A stretch of 64,000 nt of DNA, from the NCBI RefSeq assembly GCF_017573505.1, contig NZ_JAGEOJ010000006.1, forward strand, positions 434,001 to 498,000, written 5' to 3'. The stretch comes from Actinomadura barringtoniae. GTDB taxonomy: Bacteria > Actinomycetota > Actinomycetes > Streptosporangiales > Streptosporangiaceae. Below are positions 25,780 through 34,832 of the stretch, piece by piece (position 1 is the stretch's first letter; every line of letters starts with the position of its first letter). The notes beneath the pieces are model-generated. The model was not told the origin of the DNA and searched no databases. It saw only the letters and a program-made list of their open reading frames with translations. Both the position numbers and the translations under genes were made by a program.

Positions 25780-25795
25780 GGGGGGACGACCCCCC
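25780..25795 (+). other. G6/C6 hairpin in the operon leader
   Basis: GGGGGG, a four-base loop ACGA and CCCCCC form a perfect stem in the 5' leader of the oxidoreductase gene, 43 bases before its start codon. A second C run follows at 25799. It could affect mRNA stability or translation. No T-tract follows, so it is not a typical terminator. Confidence 0.4.
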
Positions 25796-25838
25796 ACACC
25801 CCCCGGGCCGACTGCGTCGGGATCAGAGGAGAGCGCCC

Positions 25839-27176
25839 TTGACGGAGACTACCCGGCCCACGCTCGCCGTGGCAGGAGCGGGGATGCGGGGATCGACCTA
25901 TGCCCGCCGGGCGCTGGCGACCCGGAGGGCGAAGGTCGTCGCCGTCGCCGAGCCGGATCCGGTGCGCCGCGAACGCTTCGCCGAGGAGCACGGTATCCCG
26001 CCCGAGCATGTCTTCGCCGACTGGCGGGACCTGGCCGCGGCCGGGAAGCTCGCCGACGGCATGATCATCGCGACCCAGGACGCCGAGCACGCCGAGCCAG
26101 CGGTCGCCTTCGCCGGCCTCGGCTACCACCTCCTGCTGGAGAAGCCGATGGCCACCACCGAGGCGGACGCGGCCGGAATCGTCGAGGCCGTCGAACGCGC
26201 CGGGGTCATGCTCGCCGTCTGCCACGTGCTCCGCTACACCCCCTACACCCGGATGCTGAAGGAGCTGATCGAGTCCGGCCGGATCGGCACCCCGATCAGC
26301 ATCCAGCACCTGGAGCCGGTCGGCTGGTGGCACTTCGCCCACTCCTACGTACGCGGCAACTGGCGCCGCGAGGCCGAATCCGGCCCGGTGCTGATGAGCA
26401 AGTCGGTCCACGACATCGACTGGATCATCCACGTGATGGGCGAGCTCCCGGCCCGGATCGGCTCGTTCGGGCGGCTGTCGCACTTCCGCCCCGAGAACAA
26501 GCCCGCCGGCGCGAGCGACCGGTGCCTGACCTGCCCGGTCGAGAAGACCTGCGCCTACTCGGCCAAGCGGCTCTACCTGTCCTGCCTCGGCGACCCCGAC
26601 CTGGAGGCCTGGCCGCTCGGCGCGGTCACCCCCGACCGCACCGAGGACGGCGTGCTGGCGGCGCTGCGGGACGGCCCGTACGGGCGCTGCGTCTACAGCG
26701 GCGACAACGACGTGGTGGACCACCAGGTCGTGAACATGGAGTTCCCCTCCGGCGCCACCGGCTCGTTCACCATGACCGCCTTCTCCCCCTACGCCCAGCG
26801 GCAGACCCGGATCTTCGGGTCGACCGGGTGCGTCGAGGGCGACGGCATCCAGCTCCAGGTGCGCGACTTCGTCACCGGCGAGCTGGAGACCTTCTCGACG
26901 TCCGACGCCCACAAGGCACAGGACGGGCGGCACGACGAGGGCGACGCCGCCCTCGCCGACGCCTTCATCGCGGCGATCGCCACCGGCGACCCGTCCGCGC
27001 TGAGCACCGACGGCGAGGAGAGCCTCGCCTCGCACCGCGTGGTCTGGGCCGCCGAACGCGCCCGCCACGCCGGCACGATCAACGACGTCCCCCACGACCA
27101 CGCATCCGACTCCGCATCACACCCCGCATCACACCCCGAGAGCCATACCCCCGCGAAAGGCACGGCCACCCGATGA
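25839..27176 (+). CDS. Gfo/Idh/MocA-family oxidoreductase with a cysteine-rich insertion
   Basis: About 445 residues. An N-terminal Rossmann domain begins TLAVAGAGMRGSTYARRAL, with EKPMATTEADA as the catalytic-lysine-containing motif (LLLEKPMA). The C-terminal GFO_IDH domain contains SVHDIDWIIHVMG. Near residues 229-238 there is a CLTCPVEKTC insertion with further cysteines, a pattern suggesting a metal knuckle. The start is a TTG at 25839 preceded by AGAGGAGAG; upstream codons precede the conserved fold. The C-terminal tail is a low-complexity HDHASDSASHPASHPESH stretch. It is probably an NAD(P)-dependent sugar or cyclitol dehydrogenase acting on the substrate imported by the downstream ABC genes. 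The substrate is not determinable. Confidence 0.88.
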   Translation: MTETTRPTLAVAGAGMRGSTYARRALATRRAKVVAVAEPDPVRRERFAEEHGIPPEHVFADWRDLAAAGKLADGMIIATQDAEHAEPAVAFAGLGYHLLLEKPMATTEADAAGIVEAVERAGVMLAVCHVLRYTPYTRMLKELIESGRIGTPISIQHLEPVGWWHFAHSYVRGNWRREAESGPVLMSKSVHDIDWIIHVMGELPARIGSFGRLSHFRPENKPAGASDRCLTCPVEKTCAYSAKRLYLSCLGDPDLEAWPLGAVTPDRTEDGVLAALRDGPYGRCVYSGDNDVVDHQVVNMEFPSGATGSFTMTAFSPYAQRQTRIFGSTGCVEGDGIQLQVRDFVTGELETFSTSDAHKAQDGRHDEGDAALADAFIAAIATGDPSALSTDGEESLASHRVVWAAERARHAGTINDVPHDHASDSASHPASHPESHTPAKGTATR

Positions 27177-28465
27177 CGACCAGGACACTCTGGGGCGGCG
27201 CCGCCACAGCGCTGACCCTCGCGCTCGCCCTCAGCGGCTGCGGCGGCGACGACAAGAAGACCTCGTCCGCCCCCGCGACGAACGAGGGCCGCGGGCCGAT
27301 CACGTTCGCCACCGGCAAGGACCTCACCGGCACCATCCAGAAGCTCATCGGCAAGTGGAACACCGCCCACCCGAAGGAGCAGGTCCGGCTGGTCGAGCTG
27401 CCCGAGGACGGCGACCAGACCCGGCAGCAGCTCGTGCAGAACGCGCAGATCAAGTCCAGCGCGTACGACGTGATCCGGCTGGACGCGGTCTGGACCGCCG
27501 AGTTCGCCGCGCGACGCTGGGTGCTGCCGCTGGACGAGTCCAAGCTGGATCCGTCCACGTTCGTGCCGGCGGCGCTGGAGACCGGTAAGTACCGCGGCAA
27601 GTTGTACGCGGCGCCGTGGCTGACCGGCACCGGCATCCTCTACTACCGCAAGGACCTGCTGAAGGACGCGGGCGTCAACGAGCCGCCCAAGACCTGGGCC
27701 GACCTCACCGCCGACTGCGACAAGGTGAAGAAGACCTCGGCGGGCAAGGGCGTCGACTGCTTCGCGGGCCAGTACGACAAGTACGAGGGCCTGACGGTCA
27801 ACTACTCCGAGGCGGTGCAGTCCGCGGGCGGCCAGGTGTTCGACGCCTCCGGCAAGCCGCAGGTCACCTCCCCGCAGGCCAAGGCCGGGATGCAGTTCCT
27901 GGTGGACGGCTTCAAGAAGGGGACCATCCCCGCCAAGGGCGTCACCCTCAAGGAAGAGGAGGGCCGCCGCGCCTTCCAGGAGGGCAAGCTCGTCTTCCAT
28001 CGCAACTGGGCCTACGTCTACGCGATGGCCGAGGCCACCGACGGCTCGTCCAAGGTGAACGGCAAGTTCGATGTCGCTCCCCTGCCCGGCAAGGACGGCC
28101 TCGGCTCGGGCACGCTCGGCGGCAACAACCTGTCGGTCTCGGCGTTCTCCAAGCACCAGGCCACCGCGCGCGCCTTCATCACCTACATCGTGAGCCTGGA
28201 CGTGGAGAAGGAGTACGGCACCGAGCAGTCCTTCCCGCTGTCGCGCTCGGCGCTCTACGACGACGCCGCGATGATCAAGAAGTACCCGTACCTGCCCGTC
28301 TTGAAGAAGAGCCTGGACGCGGCCAAGGGCCGTCCGGTCGCGGTCAAGTACAGCGAGGTCAGCGCCGCGATCCAGGACAACGTCACCGCCGCGATCACCG
28401 GCAAGAAGTCGGTCGACCAGGCCTCTGCCGACCTGCAGACCGCCCTCTCGGGGTTGACGGACTGA
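27173..28465 (+). CDS. Sugar ABC transporter substrate-binding lipoprotein (family 1 type)
   Basis: A 430-residue extracellular solute-binding protein. The signal peptide ends in lipobox LSGC near residue 22. The mature part follows the maltose-binding-like fold (DVIRLDAVWTAEFAARRWVLPLD, YAAPWLTGTGILYYRKDLLKDAG, EGKLVFHRNWAYVY). The ATG overlaps the oxidoreductase stop (ATGA), so it belongs to the same operon. The two permease genes follow immediately. No ATPase is encoded in the cluster; a shared MsiK-type ATPase would be expected. Confidence 0.93.
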   Translation: MTTRTLWGGAATALTLALALSGCGGDDKKTSSAPATNEGRGPITFATGKDLTGTIQKLIGKWNTAHPKEQVRLVELPEDGDQTRQQLVQNAQIKSSAYDVIRLDAVWTAEFAARRWVLPLDESKLDPSTFVPAALETGKYRGKLYAAPWLTGTGILYYRKDLLKDAGVNEPPKTWADLTADCDKVKKTSAGKGVDCFAGQYDKYEGLTVNYSEAVQSAGGQVFDASGKPQVTSPQAKAGMQFLVDGFKKGTIPAKGVTLKEEEGRRAFQEGKLVFHRNWAYVYAMAEATDGSSKVNGKFDVAPLPGKDGLGSGTLGGNNLSVSAFSKHQATARAFITYIVSLDVEKEYGTEQSFPLSRSALYDDAAMIKKYPYLPVLKKSLDAAKGRPVAVKYSEVSAAIQDNVTAAITGKKSVDQASADLQTALSGLTD

Positions 28466-28467
28466 CG

Positions 28468-29463
28468 ATGAGCCAACCGTCCGCCGGAACCGGTCAACTC
28501 CTCCAGACCGGTTCGTCGGCAGCGTCCCCGGCCGGGCCGCCCTCCCAAGGCCACGAGCGGCCCGGCCGCGGACGCCGGCGTACGCGGGGCGACGGACAGG
28601 GTCGGCTCGCCGCCGCCCTGCTGTCCCCCACGTTCCTGGTGCTCGGCGTCGTCATCGCCTTCCCGGTCGTCGCGGCCGTCTGGGACTCGCTGCACCGCAC
28701 GAGCGAGGGCCTGGACGCCGACGGCCTGGTCGTCCAGGCCGACTCGTTCAGCGGGCTGAAGAACTACACCGCGCTGATCGGCAACGACCGGTTCACCACG
28801 GCGCTGTGGAACACCACGTTCTTCACCGTGGTCACGGTCACGATCGAGACGGTGCTCGGCCTCGGCATGGCGCTGCTCATGCACCGGGCGTTCCGCGGCC
28901 GGGCGCTGTTCCGCGCCAGCGTGCTGGTGCCGTGGGCGATCCCGACGGCCATCTCCGCGCTGCTGTGGCGGTGGATCTTCGCGGCGGACGGCGTCGCGAA
29001 CGCGGTGCTCGGGCACGAGGTGCTGTGGACCGCCGACGGCCAGGCCGCCCGCTGGGCGGTCATCATCGCCGACACCTGGAAGACCGCGCCGTTCGTCGCG
29101 CTGCTGGTGCTCGCCGGGCTGCAGGTCATCCCGGACGAGGTCTACGAGGCCGCCAAGGTCGACGGGGCGAGCGCCTGGCAGCGGCTGATCTCCATCACGT
29201 TGCCGCTGGTCAAGCCCACACTGCTGGTCGCGGTGATGTTCCGGATGATGGACGCGCTGCGGATGTTCGACCTGCCGCAGGTCCTCATCGGCACCCGCAA
29301 ACCATCGGTCGAGACGCTCTCCCAGCTCGCCTGGGACGACGCGATGAACCTGCGGTACGGGCCCGCCGCGGCCACCGCGGTGGTGCTGTTCCTCTACATC
29401 GCGCTGGCCGCCTACGTCTTCGTACGGCTGCTCGGCGCGGACATCATCGGGGAGGACGACTGA
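28468..29463 (+). CDS. Sugar ABC transporter permease (MalF/UgpA type)
   Basis: A 331-residue permease with a Ser/Pro/Arg-rich cytoplasmic tail of about 48 residues and six membrane spans. The EAA loop reads EVYEAAKVDGASAWQRLISITLPLVKP near residue 227, where it contacts the ATPase. It lies two bases after the binding-protein stop, and its stop shares a base with the next permease start. Confidence 0.94.
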   Translation: MSQPSAGTGQLLQTGSSAASPAGPPSQGHERPGRGRRRTRGDGQGRLAAALLSPTFLVLGVVIAFPVVAAVWDSLHRTSEGLDADGLVVQADSFSGLKNYTALIGNDRFTTALWNTTFFTVVTVTIETVLGLGMALLMHRAFRGRALFRASVLVPWAIPTAISALLWRWIFAADGVANAVLGHEVLWTADGQAARWAVIIADTWKTAPFVALLVLAGLQVIPDEVYEAAKVDGASAWQRLISITLPLVKPTLLVAVMFRMMDALRMFDLPQVLIGTRKPSVETLSQLAWDDAMNLRYGPAAATAVVLFLYIALAAYVFVRLLGADIIGEDD

Positions 29464-30278
29464 TGAGGCGCGTGGCCGACCGGCTCTCACCCGTTCTCGC
29501 GGCGGTCTTCTGCCTGCTGCCGTTCTACTGGATGGTCGTCTCCAGCCTGCGCCGCACCAACGACATGTTCGACATGTCGGTGTGGCCGAACCCGATGTCG
29601 CTGGAGAACTACCGCGCCGTCTTCAAGCCCGGGCACGGCTTCGTCCGGTCCCTGGGCAACAGCCTCATCGTGGCCGGGTCGACGACCGTGCTGACCCTGA
29701 TCATCGGGGTGTCGGCGGCGTACGCGCTGGCCCGGCTGCGGTTCCGCTTCAAGCGCGCCGTCCTCGCCCTCGTCGTGTCGACGTCGATGTTCCCCGGCAG
29801 CCTGCTGATCGTCCCGCTACTCAAGCTGTTCACCGACATCGGCTGGATCAACACCTACCAGGCGATGGTCGTGCCGAGCCTGTCGTTCGCGCTGCCGCTC
29901 GCGGTCTGGAACCTCACCGCGTTCTTCCGGCGGCTGCCGTTCGAGCTGGAGCAGGCCGCCATGGTCGACGGCTGCACGGCCGGCCAGGCGTTCCGCAAGA
30001 TCATCCTCCCGCTGGCCGCGCCGGGCGTCTTCACCACCGCGATCATCACGTTCGTCATCGCGTGGAACGAGTACCTGATCGCGGTGAGCATGGTCAACGA
30101 CCAGAAGATGAAGACCGCCAACGTCATCGTCTCCCAGTTCACCGGCCAGACCGGCTACGACCAGCCGTTCGGCACCCAGATGGCGGCCGGGGTGGTGGTG
30201 ACCGTCCCCCTCGTCGTGGTGGTCCTGCTGTTCCAGCGCCGGATCGTCGCGGGCCTCACATCCGGCGGCCTCAAGTGA
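29463..30278 (+). CDS. Sugar ABC transporter permease (MalG/UgpE type)
   Basis: A 271-residue permease with six membrane spans. The EAA loop reads LEQAAMVDGCTAGQAFRKIILPLAAPG near residue 162. N-terminal LLPFYWMVVSSLRR and C-terminal RRIVAGLTSGGLK match the MalG family. It completes the membrane part of the importer. The ATG overlaps the previous stop codon by one base. Confidence 0.94.
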   Translation: MRRVADRLSPVLAAVFCLLPFYWMVVSSLRRTNDMFDMSVWPNPMSLENYRAVFKPGHGFVRSLGNSLIVAGSTTVLTLIIGVSAAYALARLRFRFKRAVLALVVSTSMFPGSLLIVPLLKLFTDIGWINTYQAMVVPSLSFALPLAVWNLTAFFRRLPFELEQAAMVDGCTAGQAFRKIILPLAAPGVFTTAIITFVIAWNEYLIAVSMVNDQKMKTANVIVSQFTGQTGYDQPFGTQMAAGVVVTVPLVVVVLLFQRRIVAGLTSGGLK

Positions 30279-30298
30279 TTCACCCCCGTAAGTGATCA

Positions 30299-30408
30299 TC
30301 CGCGTCAGCCCCCGCTCGCGTCAGCCCCCGTTCGCCCTAATCCCCGCTCGCCTTAATCCCGCTCGCCTTAATCCCCGCTCGCGTTGATCCCCTCTCGCGT
30401 CAGTCCCC
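30299..30408. repeat. Tandem array of about seven degenerate 16-base repeats
   Basis: Units vary around CTCGCGTCAGCCCCCG and CTCGCCTTAATCCCCG with a 15-17 base period, filling the gap between the permease stop and the phoD leader. There are no spacers, so it is not CRISPR. Half the units carry CTTAATCCC and the others CGTCAGYCCC. It may arise by replication slippage. A regulatory role cannot be judged. Confidence 0.7.
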
Positions 30409-30430
30409 TCCCCTCCTTGGAGTACCGCGC

Positions 30431-32038
30431 ATGAGATCACCCCTGCCTCCGATCGGCCGCAGGTCGTTCCTCACGATGACCGGCGTGAGCGCCGCCGCGT
30501 TCGCGCTCGGCACCGGAGCCGAGACCGGCACGGCGCACGCCGACGCGCTGACCGCCGGCTCCGGCAAGGTGCCGTCCGACCCGTTCAAGCTCGGCATCGC
30601 CTCGGGCGACCCGCTGCCCGACGGCTTCGTCCTGTGGACCCGGCTGGCGCCCGAGCCGCTGGCGGTCGACGGCCACGGCGGGATGCCCCGCCGCGCCTAC
30701 ACCGTGCGGTACGAGGTGGCCGAGGACGAGACGTTCAAGAAGATCGTGCGGCGCGGCCAGGCCGTCGCGACGCCCGAGCTGGCGCACTCGGTGCACGCCG
30801 AGGTGCATGGCCTGCGCCCCGGCCGCGACTACTTCTACCGCTTTCGCGCGGGCGACGCGCTGAGCCCGGTCGGCCGTACGAAGACCGCCCCGGACCCGCG
30901 CACGACCCCCGCCTCGTTCCGCTTCAGCACCGCGTCCTGCGCCGCCTGGTACCACGGCCACTTCACCGCCTACCAGCACATGGCGCAGGAGGACCTCGAC
31001 CTGGTCCTGTTCCTGGGCGACTACATCTACGAATACGGGATCACCAAGGCGAACTGGCTGCGCACCGAGCCCCTGCCGGTCGGCCCCGAGCACGGCGTCG
31101 AGATCAACACGCTCGAGCAGCACCGCCTGCGCTACTCGCTCTTCAAGACCGACCCGAACCTGCAGGCCACGCACGCCGCGTTCCCCTGGATGTTCACCTC
31201 CGACGACCACGAGGTGCAGAACAACTACGCCAACGCCTGGTCGGAGACCGGGATCGCGCCGGCGGACTTCCTGCGCCGCCGCGCCGTCGCCTACCGCGCG
31301 TTCTACGAGAACCTCCCGCTCCGCAGCGTTCAGCTCCCCAAGGGTCCGGACCTCGCGCTCTACCAGCGCAGGCACTGGGGACGGCTGGCCCAGCTCGACA
31401 TCCTCGACAACCGCCAGTACCGCGACACCTACCCGGCGGGGCAGGTCGTCGACAACTCCCCCGAACGCCACGATCCCAAGCGCACGATCCTCGGCGCCCG
31501 CCAGGAGAAGTGGCTGTACGACGGCCTCGCGAAGTCCCGCGCCACCTGGAACCTCCTCGGCACCGGCACGGTCATGGCCCAGATCGACCGCGACACCGGC
31601 CCCGGTGAGCTCTACAGCAACGACATGTGGGACGGCTTCCCCGCCAACCGCGACCGCCTCTGGCAGGCGTTCGACCGCAGCAAGATCGCCAACCCGGTCG
31701 TCCTGTCCGGCGACATCCACCGCGCCGTCGCCGCCGAGCTCAAGGCCGACTGGAGGGACCCCGCCTCGCGCACGATCGGCACCGAGCTGGTCTGCAGCTC
31801 GATCGGCTCCGACGGCGACGGCGGCGAGACCGACGCCTCCGCCAAGATCTGGCTGGGCAACCCGCACGTGAAGCTCTACAACGCCCGCCGCGGCTACGTC
31901 AGCTGCACCCTCACCCCCGGCACGCTGACCTCCGAGTTCAAGTCCGTCGCGTACGTCAGCAGTCCAGGCGCCCCGGTGACCACCGCCGCCCGCTTCGTGA
32001 CCGAGGCCGGCAAGCCCGGCCTGAACCGAGAGGCCTGA
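30431..32038 (+). CDS. phoD: Alkaline phosphatase D (PhoD family), Tat-exported
   Basis: A 535-residue protein with a twin-arginine signal (GRRSFLTMTG, residues 9-18). An N-terminal PhoD_N domain precedes a metallophosphatase domain. Visible motifs are FRFSTASCAAW, LFLGDYIYEYG, FTSDDHEVQNNY and VVLSGDIHRA, which carry the Asp, Cys and His metal ligands of PhoD enzymes. It would release phosphate from phosphodiesters or monoesters outside the cell. The ATG is preceded by GGAG. It is followed four bases later by a sugar-polymer-related gene, suggesting joint expression. A Pho box was not identified. Confidence 0.92.
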   Translation: MRSPLPPIGRRSFLTMTGVSAAAFALGTGAETGTAHADALTAGSGKVPSDPFKLGIASGDPLPDGFVLWTRLAPEPLAVDGHGGMPRRAYTVRYEVAEDETFKKIVRRGQAVATPELAHSVHAEVHGLRPGRDYFYRFRAGDALSPVGRTKTAPDPRTTPASFRFSTASCAAWYHGHFTAYQHMAQEDLDLVLFLGDYIYEYGITKANWLRTEPLPVGPEHGVEINTLEQHRLRYSLFKTDPNLQATHAAFPWMFTSDDHEVQNNYANAWSETGIAPADFLRRRAVAYRAFYENLPLRSVQLPKGPDLALYQRRHWGRLAQLDILDNRQYRDTYPAGQVVDNSPERHDPKRTILGARQEKWLYDGLAKSRATWNLLGTGTVMAQIDRDTGPGELYSNDMWDGFPANRDRLWQAFDRSKIANPVVLSGDIHRAVAAELKADWRDPASRTIGTELVCSSIGSDGDGGETDASAKIWLGNPHVKLYNARRGYVSCTLTPGTLTSEFKSVAYVSSPGAPVTTAARFVTEAGKPGLNREA

Positions 32039-32042
32039 GCCG

Positions 32043-32873
32043 ATGAGCCCACAGCCCGTACGCAAGATCAAGGCGGCCCCGGAGATCGGCCGCATCCGCC
32101 TGACCTGGGAGGGCGAGGCCTACCGGCCCCTGGTCGACCACTACGCCGTCTACGGCTCACAGCAGCGCGGATTCAAGCCCGGCCCCGACACGCTCCTCAC
32201 CAAGACCGTCTACGCCTCGTTCGCCCACGACCGCATGGGCGGCCGACGCCAGGACTGGTACTACCGCATCGTGACCGTGGACGCCTCGGGCGACAGCAGC
32301 CGCCCCACCTCGGAGATCGCCGGCCACAGCGCCGACTCGGTCACCGTCTCCGGCAAGCCGATCGCCACGGTCGGCACGTTCGACGGCAAGAGCCTGGAGC
32401 TGGCGCTGGCGCCCGCCGGATACGCGCAGGTGACCAAGCAGTTCCCGAACGGCGTGGACTACACCTACGGCAAGAGCGTCCCGAACACCGACTGGGCCTA
32501 CATCCAGCCAGGCCCGGCGGACTCGTGGGCGGGCAGCAAGCCGAGCCGCACCACGTTCCGCTTCCCCTTGGAGTCGGTCCCGTCCGCCGAGGTCGTCCTG
32601 GCGATCTGGCTCATCGACACCCACGCCTCCAACCCCGGCGTGATCAACCTCGCCCTCAACGACACCCCGGTCAAGGACATCAAGCTGGAGAACGGCGCCA
32701 CGAGAGGTTCCCTAGAAGGCGACACGACCGTCCCCGGCACCACCCTCAAGCCGTCCTACGTAGAGCTGCCCCTCCCCGCCTCCTCCTTGAAGGCCGGCGA
32801 GAACGTCCTCACCCTCGACAAGAAGATCGGCTCATGGCACGCCTACGACGCGCTGGGCGTCTTCCAGCGCTGA
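32043..32873 (+). CDS. Polysaccharide-lyase-like beta-sandwich protein (rhamnogalacturonan lyase C-terminal type)
   Basis: A 276-residue protein without a signal peptide. Residues 1-100 look like a fibronectin-III domain (IGRIRLTWEGEAYRPLVDHY, RQDWYYRIVTVDASGDSSRP). Residues 115-275 resemble the jelly-roll CBM-like third domain of family 4 polysaccharide lyases (TVGTFDGK, WLIDTHASNPGVINLALN, DKKIGSWHAYDALGVF). The lyase catalytic domain is absent. It may be a stand-alone glycan-binding module. Its 3' end overlaps the oppositely oriented AraC gene by 31 bases. Confidence 0.7.
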   Translation: MSPQPVRKIKAAPEIGRIRLTWEGEAYRPLVDHYAVYGSQQRGFKPGPDTLLTKTVYASFAHDRMGGRRQDWYYRIVTVDASGDSSRPTSEIAGHSADSVTVSGKPIATVGTFDGKSLELALAPAGYAQVTKQFPNGVDYTYGKSVPNTDWAYIQPGPADSWAGSKPSRTTFRFPLESVPSAEVVLAIWLIDTHASNPGVINLALNDTPVKDIKLENGATRGSLEGDTTVPGTTLKPSYVELPLPASSLKAGENVLTLDKKIGSWHAYDALGVFQR

Positions 32874-33775
32874 CGATAAGCGGTCGGAGTCACGCCCACC
32901 CGGCGGACCAGGTGCTGCCGTAGCGAATCGGCGCTGCCGAGCCCGCTGCGGAACGCCACCTGGTCCATCGGGAGGGACGTGGTCTCCAGCAGCTCGCGGG
33001 CCCGTTCGACGCGCCGCTCCAGCAGCCACTGGATCGGGCTCACCCCGTTCTCGGCCTGGAACCGGCGCGTGAACGTCCGCGTGCTCACACACGCATGCGC
33101 GGCCAGGTCGTGGAGCGTGATCGCCTCGTCCAGCCGCCGCAGCGCCCACTCCCTGGTGGCCGCCAGCGATTCGTCCGGCGTGACGGGCAGAGGCATCTGA
33201 ACGACCTGCGCCTGCTCCCCGGGCCGAGGCGGCGCCACGATCGCCAGCCGTCCGGCCGCTGCCGCCGCAGCAGCCCCAAAGTCCGTCCGCACCAGGTGCA
33301 GGCACAGCTCCACACACGCCGCCGCACCAGCCGAGGTGAGGATCAGCCCGTCCTCCACGAACACCTCGGACACCACCTCGATGCCCGGATGCCGCCGAGC
33401 CAACTCCTCCGTCAGCCCCCAATGCGTCGTGGCACGCCGCCCGTCCAGCACCCCCGCCTGCGCCAACACGAACGCCCCCGTGCAGAACGAGGCGACCCGC
33501 TTCCCACTCTCAACAGCGTCCCGAACGAGATCCAGCACGCGCGGGTCGACGTCCTCCCGGCCTCCCCCACCGAGCACGATCACGGTGTCGGCGTCCGAGG
33601 CCGCCTCAAGCCCCTCCTCGACCATCAGGTCCGTACCGCCAAGGGCCTCCACCCGCCCAGGCTCCGCAGTAGTCACCACCAGCTCGTAGCCCTGGGCGGA
33701 GTCCAGCACCATCTGCGAGATGGCGAGGTCGAACGCGTACACCGGCGGGACGGCGACGAACGCGATCCGATGCAT
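32843..33775 (-). CDS. GlxA-family transcriptional regulator (DJ-1/PfpI plus AraC HTH)
   Basis: A 310-residue regulator. Residues 1-165 are a class I glutamine-amidotransferase-like (DJ-1/PfpI) domain with the nucleophile-elbow Cys in ASFCTGAFVLAQAG. Residues 215-305 hold two AraC helix-turn-helix motifs (ITLHDLAAHACVSTRTFTRRFQ and MDQVAFRSGLGSADSLRQHLVRRVG). The ATG at 33775 starts the DJ-1 domain exactly. It is divergent from the NAD-dependent epimerase-like gene, which may be its target. Confidence 0.92.
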   Translation of the reverse strand: MHRIAFVAVPPVYAFDLAISQMVLDSAQGYELVVTTAEPGRVEALGGTDLMVEEGLEAASDADTVIVLGGGGREDVDPRVLDLVRDAVESGKRVASFCTGAFVLAQAGVLDGRRATTHWGLTEELARRHPGIEVVSEVFVEDGLILTSAGAAACVELCLHLVRTDFGAAAAAAAGRLAIVAPPRPGEQAQVVQMPLPVTPDESLAATREWALRRLDEAITLHDLAAHACVSTRTFTRRFQAENGVSPIQWLLERRVERARELLETTSLPMDQVAFRSGLGSADSLRQHLVRRVGVTPTAYRQRWKTPSAS

Positions 33776-33887
33776 GTGGCCAGAACCTCCGGATGGTTGG
33801 CTCCGCGGCCCCTGCTCGTCTCTCGCCCGGCGCCGCACAGTGAGATCAAGCGCCCACCGGGGCGCGATGTTCCCATTAAGGAGAGTC

Positions 33888-34820
33888 ATGCCGTTCCATG
33901 TCATCGTCGGCCGCGGCGCCACCGCCCACAACCTGGCCAAGCTGCTCACCGACGCGGGCGACCGCGTCACGATGGTGAGCCGCAGCGGCGAGGGTCCTGG
34001 CAACGTCGAACGGGTCGCCCTGGACGCCGGGGAGACCGACCGCCTCACCGACCTCGCCCAGGGCGCGGACACCCTCTTCAACTTGGCGATGCCCGCGTAC
34101 CACACCTGGCCCGAAACGGTCCCGCCCCTCTTCGGCTCCATCCAAACAGCCGCCGAACGCACCGACGCCACCTACGTCATGCTGAGCAACCTCTACGGCT
34201 ACGGCCCCGTGGAAGGAACGCTGACCGAGGACCACCCGCTCGCCGCCACCGGCCCCAAGGGCAAGGTCCGCGCCCAGATGTGGCTGAACGCCAAGGCCGC
34301 CCACGACGCGGGCCGCATCCGCGTCACCGAGATCCGAGCGGGTCAGTTCATCGGTGCCGGCGCGTTCTCCATCTTCAACGCCATGGTCCAGCCCAAGGTC
34401 CTAGCAGGCCTACTAGCGCTCGTCCCCGCTGCCGTGGACGTCCCGCACTCATTCACCTCAGTAGACGACGCCGCCGCAGCCCTCTACGCGGTCGCCCACG
34501 ACGAGCGAGCCCTGGGCCAGGCCTGGCACGCCCCCATGGTCGTCCACTCCGTACGAGAGATGGCCGAACGCCTGGCCGATCTGGCCGACGCACCTCCGCC
34601 CCGCGTCGAGGAGATGAGCGACCGCGAGCTGACCCTGCTCGGCAACACCGCCCCCATCTGGGAGGAACTGTGGGAGACCCACCACATGTCGCACCGCCCC
34701 TTCGTCGTCGACTCCACCCGAATCACCGACACCTTCGGGGTGAAGCCGACCCCGCTAGACGAGACCCTCAAGGCCTCCCTCACGGGGACAGACGACACCC
34801 GCGCCCTGACCAACGCCTGA
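33888..34820 (+). CDS. NAD(P)-dependent epimerase/dehydratase family protein
   Basis: A 310-residue atypical SDR. The N-terminal nucleotide-binding segment is VIVGRGATAHNLAKLLTDAG (a variant of GxxGxxG). SNLYGYGPVEGTLTEDHP carries the Tyr of the active site, and GQFIGAGAF follows. The ATG at 33888 has AAGGAG seven bases upstream. Divergence from the GlxA-type regulator suggests co-regulation. Substrate unknown. Confidence 0.82.
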   Translation: MPFHVIVGRGATAHNLAKLLTDAGDRVTMVSRSGEGPGNVERVALDAGETDRLTDLAQGADTLFNLAMPAYHTWPETVPPLFGSIQTAAERTDATYVMLSNLYGYGPVEGTLTEDHPLAATGPKGKVRAQMWLNAKAAHDAGRIRVTEIRAGQFIGAGAFSIFNAMVQPKVLAGLLALVPAAVDVPHSFTSVDDAAAALYAVAHDERALGQAWHAPMVVHSVREMAERLADLADAPPPRVEEMSDRELTLLGNTAPIWEELWETHHMSHRPFVVDSTRITDTFGVKPTPLDETLKASLTGTDDTRALTNA

Positions 34821-34832
34821 TCACCGACCGGC

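Noticed and set aside
27111..27150. Repeated CGCATCACACCCC units
   Set aside because: They lie within the dehydrogenase frame and encode a low-complexity SHPASHPESH tail, so they are coding slippage rather than a separate element.
30299..30408. Possible CRISPR array
   Set aside because: The units are contiguous, imperfect and only 16 bases long, with no spacers and no cas genes nearby.
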